From NCBI GenBank assembly GCA_951804985.1, contig OX638133.1:48581983-48645982 (forward strand): 64,000 nucleotides of DNA, written 5' to 3'. Numbering within the stretch: position 1 is the stretch's first letter; each line of letters begins with the position of its first letter. Below, piece after piece: positions 32,535 through 44,841 of the stretch. Source of the DNA: Dryomyza anilis (Eukaryota > Arthropoda > Insecta > Diptera > Dryomyzidae). The notes below the pieces were generated by a model. That model was not told where the DNA came from, searched no databases, and worked only from the letters and a program-made list of their open reading frames with translations. The translations under genes and the position numbers were made by a program.

Positions 32535-34968
32535 ATCTATATATATATATATATATATTATATATATTATATATTATATATTATATATTATATATTATAT
32601 ATTATATATTATATATTATATATTATATATTATATATTATATATTATATATTATATATTATATATTATATATTATATATTATATATTATATATTATATAT
32701 TATATATTATATATTATATATTATATATTATATATTATATATTATATATTATATATTATATATTATATATTATATATTATATATTATATATTATATATTA
32801 TATATTATATATTATATATTATATATTATATATTATATATTATATATTATATATTATATATTATATATTATATATTATATATTATATATTATATATTATA
32901 TATTATATATTATATATTATATATTATATATTATATATTATATATTATATATTATATATTATATATTATATATTATATATTATATATTATATATTATATA
33001 TTATATATTATATATTATATATTATATATTATATATTATATATTATATATTATATATTATATATTATATATTATATATTATATATTATATATTATATATT
33101 ATATATTATATATTATATATTATATATTATATATTATATATTATATATTATATATTATATATTATATATTATATATTATATATTATATATTATATATTAT
33201 ATATATTTTATATTTTATATTATATATTATATATTATATATTATATATTATATATTATATATTATATATTATATATTATATATTATATATTATATATTAT
33301 ATATTATATATTATATATTATATATTATATATTATATATTATATATTATATATTATATATTATATATTATATATTATATATTATATATTATATATTATAT
33401 ATTATATATTATATATTATATATTATATATTATATATTATATATTATATATTATATATTATATATTATATATTATATATTATATATTATATATTATATAT
33501 TATATATTATATATTATATATTATATATTATATATTATATATTATATATTATATATTATATATTATATATTATATATTATATATTATATATTATATATTA
33601 TATATTATATATTATATATTATATATTATATATTATATATTATATATTATATATTATATATTATATATTATATATTATATATTATATATTATATATTATA
33701 TATTATATATTATATATTATATATTATATATTATATATTATATATTATATATTATATATTATATATTATATATTATATATTATATATTATATATTATATA
33801 TTATATATTATATATTATATATTATATATTATATATTATATATTATATATTATATATTATATATTATATATTATATATTATATATTATATATTATATATT
33901 ATATATTATATATTATATATTATATATTATATATTATATATTATATATTATATATTATATATTATATATTATATATTATATATTATATATTATATATTAT
34001 ATATTATATATTATATATTATATATTATATATTATATATTATATATTATATATTATATATTATATATTATATATTATATATTATATATTATATATTATAT
34101 ATTATATATTATATATTATATATTATATATTATATATTATATATTATATATTATATATTATATATTATATATTATATATTATATATTATATATTATATAT
34201 TATATATTATATATTATATATTATATATTATATATTATATATTATATATTATATATTATATATTATATATTATATATTATATATTATATATTATATATTA
34301 TATATTATATATTATATATTATATATTATATATTATATATTATATATTATATATTATATATTATATATTATATATTATATATTATATATTATATATTATA
34401 TATTATATATTATATATTATATATTATATATTATATATTATATATTATATATTATATATTATATATTATATATTATATATTATATATTATATATTATATA
34501 TTATATATTATATATTATATATTATATATTATATATTATATATTATATATTATATATTATATATTATATATTATATATTATATATTATATATTATATATT
34601 ATATATTATATATTATATATTATATATTATATATTATATATTATATATTATATATTATATATTATATATTATATATTATATATTATATATTATATATTAT
34701 ATATTATATATTATATATTATATATTATATATTATATATTATATATTATATATTATATATTATATATTATATATTATATATTATATATTATATATTATAT
34801 ATTATATATTATATATTATATATTATATATTATATATTATATATTATATATTATATATTATATATTATATATTATATATTATATATTATATATTATATAT
34901 TATATATTATATATTATATATTATATATTATATATTATATATTATATATTATATATTATATATTATAT
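32535..34968. repeat. 2.4-kb heptamer satellite (TTATATA)n
   Basis: After a (TA)n lead-in, the 7-bp unit TTATATA repeats almost without change for about 345 copies. One short irregular patch, TATATATTTTATATTTTATA, lies at about 33199-33218. As 21 bases encode seven residues without a stop, the array opens an 859-codon frame repeating YILYIIY; this is not a gene. The right end abuts a transposon terminus at 34969, and related TA-rich sequence resumes after that element at 36190. Confidence 0.95.
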
Positions 34969-36189
34969 CGAGGGCTTATATTCAATACATTCTATCTACA
35001 AAAACACAGTTTTTCAGGAGAGAGAAAAAACTGATTAAATCGCAAACCATGAAATTGGCGATCAATTTTACTTCTACAATATTAAATAAAAATGATCTTT
35101 AATTGATACAATTAAAAAATTTTAGCAATTTCGCGCTATTCATCGTGCTATGGTAGATAGAGATTATTGCTATTCAAATGTGATCAATGTTTATGAAAAA
35201 ACGAGCATATAGAGCATTTTGCACAATATTGTAGTGGAGATAGATCAGAAAATATTCTTGGAATCAGCGATTTGTTAATTTTTTTATATCCTGGTGTAAC
35301 CTAAACAATATTCACCGTCTAATTTTTGTTCTACCATTTTAGGTTCACGAGGTATATGATGGTTAAAGGGGTTAATATTCCGTAATCTAACCCGATATTT
35401 TTTAAAGAAAAAAATAAATAAAAAAAATAGTTAACTCTGTATCGCTATTTTAAAATCATGAATGTTATCCTAAATATTTAAACTAATATCCTATTTTGGA
35501 GGATATGGGTGTATTGACCTCGTAAATGTCATACGAATCCTTAACATATTTGAAAACTTTCTTTAAAAATAACACTAAACATTTTGTCTGAAAATACCAT
35601 AAAAGTAATGGTACAAGCTATATTTCCTCAGTACAGAATATATTCAAATTTCGTCCTTTAAGGCTTCATATAAGGATAGAAAAAATCTTTGAAAAGTTAG
35701 TTTTCCGTATACGAAAAATTCTTTTTAGTAGCTCCTATGGCTTCTATGGTATTGTATATCCATTGAGAAAATGTGACGTCATGCTTCGTGAACCGATTTC
35801 ATAGTTTTTACATAGATTTTATATCCTTTTTCACACAAATTGAGTCGATGATTTGTGAGTTAGGATGGCCTAGACCCACGGATGGACAGGACGAAATTGA
35901 CTCATATTATGCTTAAGAAGAATATATATACTACTCCATACTTGGAACGATTATTTATAGTCATTATAAACCTTTAAGCAAAAATTGTGTGTAGATAGAC
36001 ACTATTGCATTCATAAAAAATCATTCATGTAGATAGGCAAATTATTGAAATGAAAATATTACAGTAATAGAAATATTTTTTTGGTTCTAAATTAATATCA
36101 TAGATGCAGGGGTGATCAGTGAAGATTTCTGCATCAAAAACTCATTTTCGTCAAAATTGTAGATAGGCAGTATTGAATATAAGCCCTCG
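34969..36189. mobile_element. 1.2-kb TIR element CGAGGGCTTATATTCAATA inside the heptamer array
   Basis: Both ends carry CGAGGGCTTATATTCAATA in inverted orientation, and the similarity continues through CTATCTACAA for about 33 bases. Flanks on both sides are TATA-rich, so target duplications cannot be told from the array. Subterminal copies of GTAGATAGRCA.TATTG occur near the right end. The interior contains a diverged mini-me core at about 35800-35960. No transposase was seen. Confidence 0.75.
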
Positions 36190-36232
36190 ATATATATTAT
36201 ATATATTATATATTTTATATATATTATATATA
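36190..36232. repeat. continuation of the TA-rich heptamer array
   Basis: ATATATATTATATATATTAT and following bases have the composition of the array at 32535-34968, but the heptamer phase is irregular. It suggests the array was the target of the element. Confidence 0.6.
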
Positions 36233-36399
36233 TTAAGAGTGTACATTAAAGAGTATACAAAGAGTTATAATTATAAAAATAAAATAATAACGAAAATAAT
36301 AAAAATATATTATTTATAAAATAAAATAGATATTTTTTAAACTTTTTTTAAAAAACCAATCCGAATTTTCAATCTTTCTCAGCATTAATTTTAATCACG

Positions 36400-37084
36400 T
36401 AGGATTACATGCAAAGTAATACAACATGTAAAACAATGTAATGCAGAGAGGTATTACAAACGTTTACAATATAAACTTTTTTTGGTCGAGACGTATATAC
36501 AATCCAAAAAAGCTTAATCTGATAACATGATTGAAGCAAAGTTTTTAAGTTTTGTTGTGAAGTACCCGTGTATAATTCTAAGCCGTACAAAAACAATGGC
36601 GTGAAAACAGCATAGCCAATCCTTTTTCTAATTGCGAGAGGAAGAAAATACCACACACTATATACTTACCTTACGCAAACAAAACGATACCTTCGATATG
36701 ATGGAATTAATTTGAAAATTAAATGCAAGTTCGCGATCCAAATAAAAGCCCAATGATTTATAATGTGATACAAATCAATTTTTTCATTATTTAAATAAAT
36801 ATTAATAGGACACAGAGGCCTTGTAGAAAAAATCATTGCTTTTTTGAAGGATTAATGTCAATACTATTCAAAACTGACCACCTAGCTATACTATCTAGCT
36901 CTTTATTAACTAATGTAACAAAATTACTTAGATTTGCCGGCGTAAAAGTACCCATTAATTGAACGTCATCAGCATAAATATGACCTGTGCAACAGGAAAG
37001 ACAATCAAGGATATCGTTGATATAAATCATAAATAGTAGAGGCCCTAGAATTGACCCATGTGGCACGCCTCTATGAACCTGCAT
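36400..37084 (-). pseudogene. LINE ORF2, 3' part (RT active site to tail)
   Basis: On the minus strand the reading resumes after a SINE with VHRGVPHGSILGPLLFMIYI and then IYADDVQLMGTF, so the YADD catalytic pair is present. A frameshifted stretch follows with LGFYLDRELAFNFQI and LPLAIRKRIGYAVFTPLFL, near 36405-36780. The element belongs to the jockey superfamily and is likely the same family as the scrap at 7100-7630. Stops interrupt it repeatedly. Confidence 0.75.
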
Positions 37085-37088
37085 AATA

Positions 37089-37390
37089 ATAGTTTGGCAC
37101 TACAGTCCTATTAGAACTTAGGCCGAGCTCTCTCACCATTTTGAGCTGTGCGTGTTACATTTGTACTCAAAGTGGTGGGACCTACAGTTTATTGCCGAAT
37201 CCGAACGGCGGGTGAGAGCTTTTCATAGGCAATGTTTTACTCACGTAGGATTGCCATTTACTGCCGAGAGGTAGCGCGGTATAGAAAAATGTTTCTATGA
37301 AAAGATGTTGTTATGTTAGTCCCAGTCCAGGCTTGAACTGAGGACCTTTCGGCTCGCAGTTCAACGCACTAACAACTGAGCTACCGCGGC
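37089..37390 (-). mobile_element. 302-bp tRNA-derived SINE with 9-bp target duplication
   Basis: The head, on the minus strand from 37390, reads GCCGCGGTAGCTCAGTTGTT with an A box TAGCTCAGTTGTTAGTGCG and a B box AGTTCAAGCCT. It is followed by a body of about 230 bases and a tail ending GCCAAACTAT. Direct repeats TGCATAATA flank it (37080-37088 and 37391-37399). It interrupts the RT ORF of the surrounding LINE immediately before the GVPHGSILGP box. Truncated copies are at 17129, 28951 and about 60690. Confidence 0.9.
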
Positions 37391-38130
37391 TGCATAATAG
37401 CAGTTTGTCATCAAGGATGACAAACTGCTGACGATCATGGAAAAATGAAATGGCAAGCGGAGGCAGAAAACTTAAAACAATTATGTAACTTGAGTGCCAG
37501 TTTCACATGTTCAATAGCGTCGAATGCTTTTCTAAAGTCTAGAAAAATTCTAATTGAAATAAGATTCTTATCCATGTTTGCCCAAATTCTATCAATTAAA
37601 GTCGTAGTATTATACCTTTTTCTAAAACCTGATTGGTAACGCGAAATTAAACTATTAATACTAAAATGCTCCATTATTTGATTTTTCATTATAACCTCCA
37701 AAATTTTTGAGAAAACTGGCAACACGCTTATTGGGCGAAAATCAGCAACACTCTTGGGATTATTTATTTTAGGGATAGGGATGACTTTTACGATTTTCCA
37801 AGATTTTGGAAATGAAGATGTTGTCAGAATGGTATTAAAAATGTGCAACAGATGCCGAGATATTGATGGTAGAATAATTTTAAGAAATTTTAATGAGATG
37901 CCATCGGCGCCCATTGCATTTGATTTTACATGCATATCCGCATTCCAGACATCATCCTCGTTCACGGCCCTAAAAGCAAAATCTCCCTCCCTGATACTGA
38001 TACCAGAAGGTAAATAAATTTGAGAAGAATTAGATAGTGCAGGTAATATTGAAAAGCAAAAATCGTTCACATTTAAAGTATAAGAATTTTGATTCTCGTG
38101 AATCACACCATACTTCTTAACTTCGTCCAA
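37391..38130 (-). pseudogene. LINE ORF2, first half of the RT domain
   Basis: Visible motifs are SNAMGADGISLKFLKIILP, FPKSWKIVKVIPIPKI, DFRPISVLPVFSKILE, SRYQSGFRKRYNTTTLI and IRIFLDFRKAFDAIEH, the last with the first catalytic aspartate. The frame runs to the SINE insertion point and resumes beyond it at 37084. It is the most intact part of this element. Confidence 0.8.
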
Positions 38131-38264
38131 ATTTGTTTATTTGAGCAGTCGGAAAAATATTGCGAGCAAGTCTGCGCTCTCAACTTGCGTATATTTGATT
38201 TTAATTTATTCCTATAAACACATATACGCGCCAAGTATTACCATTTTGATGTTTATGATATGCC

Positions 38265-39265
38265 CTAAACGCAAAATCCCTTTTTCCTTGGCGACCATAA
38301 CCTCAGAGGTATGTGATTGAATATTTTTCCATTAAAACGTTTAAGCTGAACATGATTATTATTTTCATTAACTATTTGATCTCCGAAAAATTTAACAACT
38401 AGGTCATCCAAATATGAGCTGCGGTATAAAGGCGTAAAATCAATATTATATAAATCCAATAAACATAGCTCAATATTAACGCTGTTGTAATCTCTAAAAT
38501 AAAAATTTGAATAATTACGATTAAGTGGCAAGTTATAAGAAATAAATGGTTCGAATTAAGTGCAGGAACTTTAAATTGACCCTTCCTTTCTACCAAGTCA
38601 ATGTGAGAAACAAAAAAGTAATCAATCAATGAAGTAGAGCCGTGATGACTGTCAAATGTGTAGGCGAAGAATTGTGAATAACTGACATATCACAGCGATC
38701 ACAAAAGTTTCTCACTGGATCACCGTTGACGAATAAATTGTGATTGAAATCTTCGATGTATACAACGTGATCATACATGACCGAGAAATCACCTAAGAGG
38801 CTCTCACATCTCTCAAAATGCCCATGTGGCAAGTATACAACACCAATCAAAACTTTCATAGTCTCGCTAACAACAACCTCAACGAACAATGCTTCAACCG
38901 ACCCTTCATCCCGGTGTTCAAGTGTCACCCTAGATTTGAATTTATTGGAAACAAACATGCACACACCACCGCCACGACTTCCAACACGATCGTTTCTATG
39001 TAGATGGTATCTTTCAATACTAACTGCATTATGTGAGACGTAACTTTTTAGACATGTTTCAGTTACACCCACCGCGTCCAGCAGCCCATTTTCCAATAGA
39101 AATCTGATTTCATCAATTTTTGTGGCATTATGCCTAGACACAATACTGTGCGCATTAAAATGTGCAACAGTTGACTTTGTCTCTTTGTCAGTACAGGTCG
39201 TTGTTACAAGTGCATGTAGTGATTTCTGTGATTTAAATAGTGTATTGAATATTAAATATACTTAT
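38265..39265 (-). pseudogene. LINE endonuclease domain, same element
   Basis: The minus-strand reading gives VAHFNAHSIVSRHNATKIDE, VGVTETCLKS, GGGVCMFVSNKF, VLIGVVYLPHG and YIEDFNHNLF. It then shifts frame near 38626 into IDYFFVSHIDL and LNSNHLFLIT. GVTETCLKS and EDFN correspond to the AP-endonuclease ET and GDFN motifs; the glycine of the second is replaced. The upstream part has no ORF1, so the copy is probably 5'-truncated around 39265. Confidence 0.75.
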
Positions 39266-39627
39266 AGTGAGTTTTCGTCAAAGTTCTGTTTCTTGTCGTT
39301 AAGTGTCGTTGTTTTTATAAAATATTAAATATTTGTTATAATACATTTATATTTAAATCAATTTAAGTAATATATTTGTCTATGTCTGTGTAATATTACT
39401 GCGGCATGCATTATTATTGTTATCTGTGATTTTCTATTCTTCTTTTTGGGATATTTGTTTACGTCGTTTTTCTATTGTGTTGTTAGTGCGTATTTTAATT
39501 AGTAACAGCTGTAAGCATTTAACCCTTGAGTGATCCAATTTTTTTATTCGGCACTAAATTTTTAAATTTTTAAAATTTATAATTTTTTTAAATTTTGAAC
39601 TTTTGTTATTTTCAAAAGTTATAATAA

Positions 39628-40660
39628 ATGGAATTCTTATCAGTAGAAAATTTTGCTGCCTGTTCTTTGAGGGATAAGTGCAAGAGTCAAAACATATTAA
39701 ATTCTATGTTTTCTTGTTCCGGTCCCTGCGGACAGCTTTATCATGCTCCATGTGCCAATATTTCTATGGCGTGTACAGAATTTTTAAGTTCAGTGCACTC
39801 AGGTTTGCAATGGTATTGTCCTACTTGCAGACCTCTCTCTCCATCAGTTTTTTTTTTTGTTAAAATTAAAAACTTTGGAGATAGGCTAAATACGTTAAAC
39901 ATCAATTATACAGAAATTTTAAATTCATTAAATGAATTTAATTCATTGGTACATGCAAGTGATACTGAGCATTTGGCGGATTGTATTGATAATCATACAG
40001 CAATTATCGACGATTCTGCCTCATCTGATATTGTTCCTCCACCCAAAAAAGTGGACAAAAAGCGCAAACGAGTTAATAGTAATAACTCACTAAACCCTCC
40101 TCGGGCAAAGCGCATTTCACATAAAACTTCTATCACTCCTCCCCCTCAACCTCCTAATGCAGCGCCTTTACTAGTAGCAGTAAGCCTGCCCGAAAATAGT
40201 GGTCAAAAAGCGCAAACGAGTTAATAGTAATAACTCACTAAACCCTCCTCGGGCAAAGCGCATTTCACATAAAACTTCTATCACTCCTCCCCCTCAACCT
40301 CCTAATGCAGCGCCTTTACTAGTAGCAGTAAGCCTGCCCGAAAATAGCACTAATAATATTATCAATATTAATAATGAAAATTCTGAATTGAAGGCAAAAC
40401 CTAAATTAAAAAGAATTTTTATTTCTAGATTAATGCCTGACACAACTACTGACAATATAATCAGCTTTTTAAAAACAAATAATCTAGTACCTGCTGACAC
40501 CTACATACCATGTAAGAAAATTGGTAACAGGCCATCTTATGCATCATTCACTGTATCAATCGCTACAGAATATGCTGCGGATGTTATTCGCTCAAATCTT
40601 TGGGCAGACAATATTTTTGTTACGGAATTCAAACAAACAAAAGTCAACAAACTGCACACC
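39628..40660 (+). pseudogene. LINE ORF1 with PHD finger and RRM-like domain
   Basis: ORF1 starts MEFLSVENFAAC. Residues 11-68 carry a full C4HC3 PHD pattern (CSLRDKC, FSCSGPCGQLYHAPC, WYCPTC). A proline- and lysine-rich linker with KKRKRVN follows. Then comes KRIFISRLMPDTTTDNIISF, which resembles an RRM-type RNA-binding fold. A 148-bp tandem duplication (40056-40203 and 40204-40351) shifts the frame between linker and RRM-like part. Apart from it the protein would be intact. ORF1 would coat the element RNA; a PHD finger could read histones and bias targeting, which is inference. Confidence 0.8.
40056..40351. repeat. 148-bp perfect tandem duplication in LINE ORF1
   Basis: CGCAAACGAGTTAATAGTAA occurs at 40063 and 40211 and the copies continue alike to CTGCCCGAAAATAG. 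The unit length is 148, one more than a multiple of 3, so it breaks ORF1. Confidence 0.9.
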
Positions 40661-43496
40661 AAAATTCAAAAAACTAGAGCGAATCACCCTTTACTATCAA
40701 AACGTAAGGGGTTTGCGCTCAAAGACTCGAGATATTTTTTTAGCTACTCAAACTTTTGAATATGATCTCATAGCATTAACTGAGACTTGGTTAAATAATA
40801 GCTATTTAAGTATTGAAATATTTGATAATAGTTTCAATATCTTTAGAAAAGATCGGTTTGAGTGTGAAAATTCTCCAGTCGCTGGTGGTGTTTTAATTGC
40901 AGTTAAGAATACTTTTATAAGTTCCTTAGTAGAAATACCTGTTGCTTCTACATTAGAACTTATTTGTGTAAAGATTGTATTACACAATCCCTGTGTATAT
41001 ATCTTAAATGCATATATTCCTCCTAAAAGTAATGTTGAAGCCTTTGAGATTTTATCGAAGTCAGTTGATTTTGTACTAGATTTACTTAATAGTTCTGACG
41101 ATATTTTAATGATGGAAGATTTTAATCTACCTGATTTAAAATGGGATAGATCTGACGATGATACATATTACTGTGCATCTAACTCTAAAACCCGACAAGA
41201 ACAAATTTTTGTTGAAACTATCTCATCTGACTTACAACAAGTAAGTTGTATTACTAACTGTCTAGATAGATAACTTGACCTGGTTTTTACTACTGACAGT
41301 AATAATTCGGTTGTTAAACGGTCTATTCATGCTCTAACATGCATTGATAATTATCATCCACCTTTAACAATTTATTACCAATCTGATAGAGATAATATAA
41401 TTAATTCTCGCTCTTCAGATAAAGTATATCAATTTAATTTTGCTAAAGCAGATAATGCTAAAATGAATGAATTGTTATTTGCAAAACGTGATTTTTTATC
41501 AAACTATATTGACAATAATCAACTCGATTGTTCCATAAATTTCTTTTACTTTGAACTACTTTCTTGTATTGCACTATCGGTACCTTACAGTCTGAAATTT
41601 TCTAAGCAATCATCGTATCCATGGTATGACCTAGAAACATACACTATCATGTTTCTGGAATTTAAAAGTAAATCAGCTTCACTTTATTCTGATTATGTTG
41701 AAAAAATGAAGCTTAAAATATTATCAGACCCTAAGAAGTTTTGGGGTTTTATTAATACTAAAAAGAAAAGTGATGGTTTTCCAGCATCATTTAAAAATAA
41801 CGAGGAGTTCACGAGTGACCCTGATATTATATGTGGCTTATTTGCTAGCCTTTTTAAGCAGTCGTTTAGTAGTGATCCGTTCATTATTGATAATAACTAT
41901 TTTCAATACATGCACTCAGCACCCAAAACTTCACTAGATTCTATGTCCTTTACACCGGATTTAATCTTGCAATACATTTCGTCAATTGATGATGATTATA
42001 GCTCTGGGCCAGACAGTATTCCTGCTACAGTTTTAAAGAACTGTGGTGCGTCGTTATGTATGCCCCTTAGTATCATATTTAATAAATCAATTAATTAAGG
42101 TAATTTTCCACAATTTTGGAAAAACTCATTTATAAGTCCAATTTTTAAAAAAGGGTGCAAAAACGATGTTACCAATTATAGACCAATTGCTAAACTCTCA
42201 TCTATCCCGAAATTGTTTGAACGCATTGTGTATGATCATGTAAAAATTCATTGTAAACATGTAATTACAACACGTCAGCATGGATTTGTTACCGGTAGAT
42301 CCACGGTATCAAACCTACTGGATTTCACTTCATTCACAATTGACGAAATCGAGTCAGGAAATCAAGTTGATTGCATATATACTGACTTCAGTAAAGCTTA
42401 CGACAAACTTCCTCACAATTTAATTTTGTTCAAATTAAAGATATTTGGTTTTCCAGAATTCTTTGTGAAATGGATACAATCTTATTTATCTGATCGGTCA
42501 TATCTAATACGTTTCAGAAAAGTTTCATCTTCACCTGTTATTGCAACATCCGGGGTACCTCAGGGTAGCCATCTTGGACCTCTTTTATTTATTTTGGCGA
42601 TTAATGATGTCATATACAATATAAAGTACTCCAATCTATTAATTTATGCCGATGACATGAAAATTTGTAAGGCTATCAAGGATGAGAAGGACGCTAAATT
42701 ACTGCAGACAGATTTAAATTTTTTTGAGATGTGGTGTTTTAAGAACCATTTGGTACTTAATCCAGATAAGTGTCAGTCTATGATATTTTCTCGAAAGAGA
42801 AACAATATAGAGTATAACTATATGTTAAAAGAGGAAAATGTTAGTCGAGTACATATAGTAAAGGATCTAGGTCTGTTTGTTGATCCCACTTTATCGTTCA
42901 AACTTCATATTGAACATATATGTAAAAAAGCCTCTTCATTGCTTGGTTTTATCAAGCGCTGGGCTAAAGATTTTAATAGTCCTTTGACTACATTAACTCT
43001 ATATAATACTCTAGTACGTTGTCATCTAGAATATGCAAGTCAAGTATGGTCTCCTTTTTATAAAGTGCACACTGATCGTATCGAACGTATACAAAAAAAC
43101 TTTGTACGATTCGCTCTCAATGGTTTAAATTGGGTTGATAATTACAATCTTCCACCATACGAGGATCGGCTGAAGCTATTAAACTTGAAATCACTTGAAG
43201 ATCAACTCATTACTGGTAAATTGGATTCACCAGAGCTTCTACGATATATAACCTTTAACCAAAATCGTAGAAGTAGTAGAAATGGTGATACATTATTCTA
43301 TTTTCCATTTAGTAGAACACATTATGTTGTATCATCACCTTTTAACCGTATGTGTAATATAGTTAATAATTGCAGACATTTTAATGTTAATCTGTCAAAA
43401 AGTCAACTCAAATGTAGATTGAAGCTTAATAACAAAAATAATATTGTAGATATTTTAACAACTGCTTGCGTTTGTTACGAGCCCAACTACTATTAG
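40640..43496 (+). pseudogene. LINE ORF2: endonuclease and reverse transcriptase, nearly intact
   Basis: A single frame covers ORF2 with only two in-frame stops (TAA at about 41271 and about 42096). Endonuclease motifs are LYYQNVRGLRSKT, ALTETWL, GGVLIAVKN, MMEDFNLPDLKWD and the NYHPPL box. RT motifs are SSGPDSIPATVLKNC, NYRPIAKLSSIPKLFE, RQHGFVTGRST, CIYTDFSKAYDKL, SGVPQGSHLGPLLFIL and IYADDMKICK. Thumb segments follow: VKDLGLFVDPTLSF and LLGFIKRWAKDFNS. There is no RNase H domain, consistent with a jockey/CR1-type superfamily element. ORF2 overlaps the end of ORF1 in another frame. Confidence 0.85.
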
Positions 43497-43580
43497 TGGG
43501 TAAATTTTTTCAAGCATTTATGCTTTGAAAGTGCAAGCTAGCTGTATTAGCTAAAACTCGATTATTATTAAAAAAATCAT
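43497..43580 (+). other. 3' UTR and tail of the plus-strand LINE
   Basis: TGAAAGTGCAAGCTAGCTGT followed by ATTAGCTAAAACTCGATTATTATTA is shared with the 3' fragment at 17030-17075, which fixes the LINE 3' end at a short TTA-rich tail. Sequence 43581-43965 shows nothing recognisable. Confidence 0.7.
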
Positions 43581-43965
43581 AAACTAAATTAGAGGTAAGT
43601 TTATTCCTGCTGACAGCCGAACCTATATTGTTATACAAAGACATGACAGTGAAAAGTCCCCCATATTCGTGCAATAATTTGTACCATATTTATAATACTA
43701 TAAAAAATTTATTATATTCATTTAAAAAATCCATTTTAATCCCCAAACTTATAATCTTTTGCATTAGGCAATTCTACCGTAAAAAAATTATCCGCAAAAA
43801 TGAATGTTTACATTAGAGCATATAAACTATAATAAAGTGAACAAAAAATAATATATGTAAATGATAAATGAGATCTTTATCAGAGAAACTGCGGCTTAAA
43901 ATAATTACTCCGACCGCCAGGACCGACAATCAAGTAGTCAGCTAAACTGATACTACCCAAAAAAA

Positions 43966-44841
43966 GACCAGTTGGGAAGGTTATATCACATGGGAAATTT
44001 TAAAGTAGGTGTAATTATGATAGTTGGGATTATCAAAATTATTGTCGGTCTAAGCCGACTATAAATACCCTACACATATGTGTGGTTACCATTCAAAGTG
44101 ATATATAGGTCACCAGGGTATACGAATCCTGAAAATAACTACAAACATTCAATCGCTGAAGAATTTCCATTCATTTGATACCCATATTTACAAATGGGTA
44201 GGTGTAACGAATTTCGATTTTTTTTTTTTGTGAACCACAAGTCTTTTCGCCGGAAAACATTATTATCATGTATTTGAGCATGATATCAATATATATTTGA
44301 CCAAAAAAGTTTACCTAAGCACGTATACATAAAAATTGTTCTTTATATGTACATTTTATATGAGGTATTTGAACATAAGTGGTCGGATCATAGGTCACAA
44401 TGGACCGATCTCGCCATTTTCGCACATACAGCGTAGATATATTAGTAATCTAAGTTATAAGTTTCATTTATCTAGCTCTTCAATTTGAAAAGTAGTAGGG
44501 ATTTCAACAGACAGACAGACGGACAGACAGACGGACATCGCTAAATCGACTCAGGAGGTCATGCTGATCAAGAATATATATACTTTTCCATACCGGAGAT
44601 GCTTCCTTCTTGGTGTTACAAACGGCGTACCAAACTGAATATACCCTTTCACTCTTATGCCCGTAACTTCAACGAGTAGATATCTATTGGTGTTCGTACC
44701 GAACAGATATCTCTTACCTATCCGGTGTTTTTACTCCTTAACTATGCGTTGAAGTTACGAAATTTTGCTTACACGATAGATAACTAAGCACCAGTAGATA
44801 TCTATTCGTTGAAGTTACGGGCATTAGTGTAGGGTTTAAAA
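43966..44841 (+). mobile_element. mini-me/DINE-1-like repeat, copy D, split by a MITE
   Basis: The left part is 43966-44657 and the terminal TAGTGTAGGG resumes at 44825. The intact neighbours read CACTCTTAGTGTAGGG here, so the insert boundaries are exact. A short CAGACAGACGGA tract is at 44506-44536. Confidence 0.85.
44658..44823. mobile_element. 166-bp MITE TGCCCGTAACTTCAACGA with TTA target
   Basis: Terminal inverted repeats of about 35 bp start TGCCCGTAACTTCAACGA and differ at only two positions. Direct TTA flanks it at 44655-44657 and 44824-44826. The host mini-me copy gives the empty site. TTA duplications are typical of PIF/Harbinger elements. Internal copies of AGATATCT and a further GTTGAAGTTACG are present. 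Confidence 0.9.

Noticed and set aside
32523..35102. 859-codon open frame rich in Y, I and L
   Set aside because: It is a stop-free reading of the TTATATA heptamer array running into a transposon end; no real protein composition or start context.
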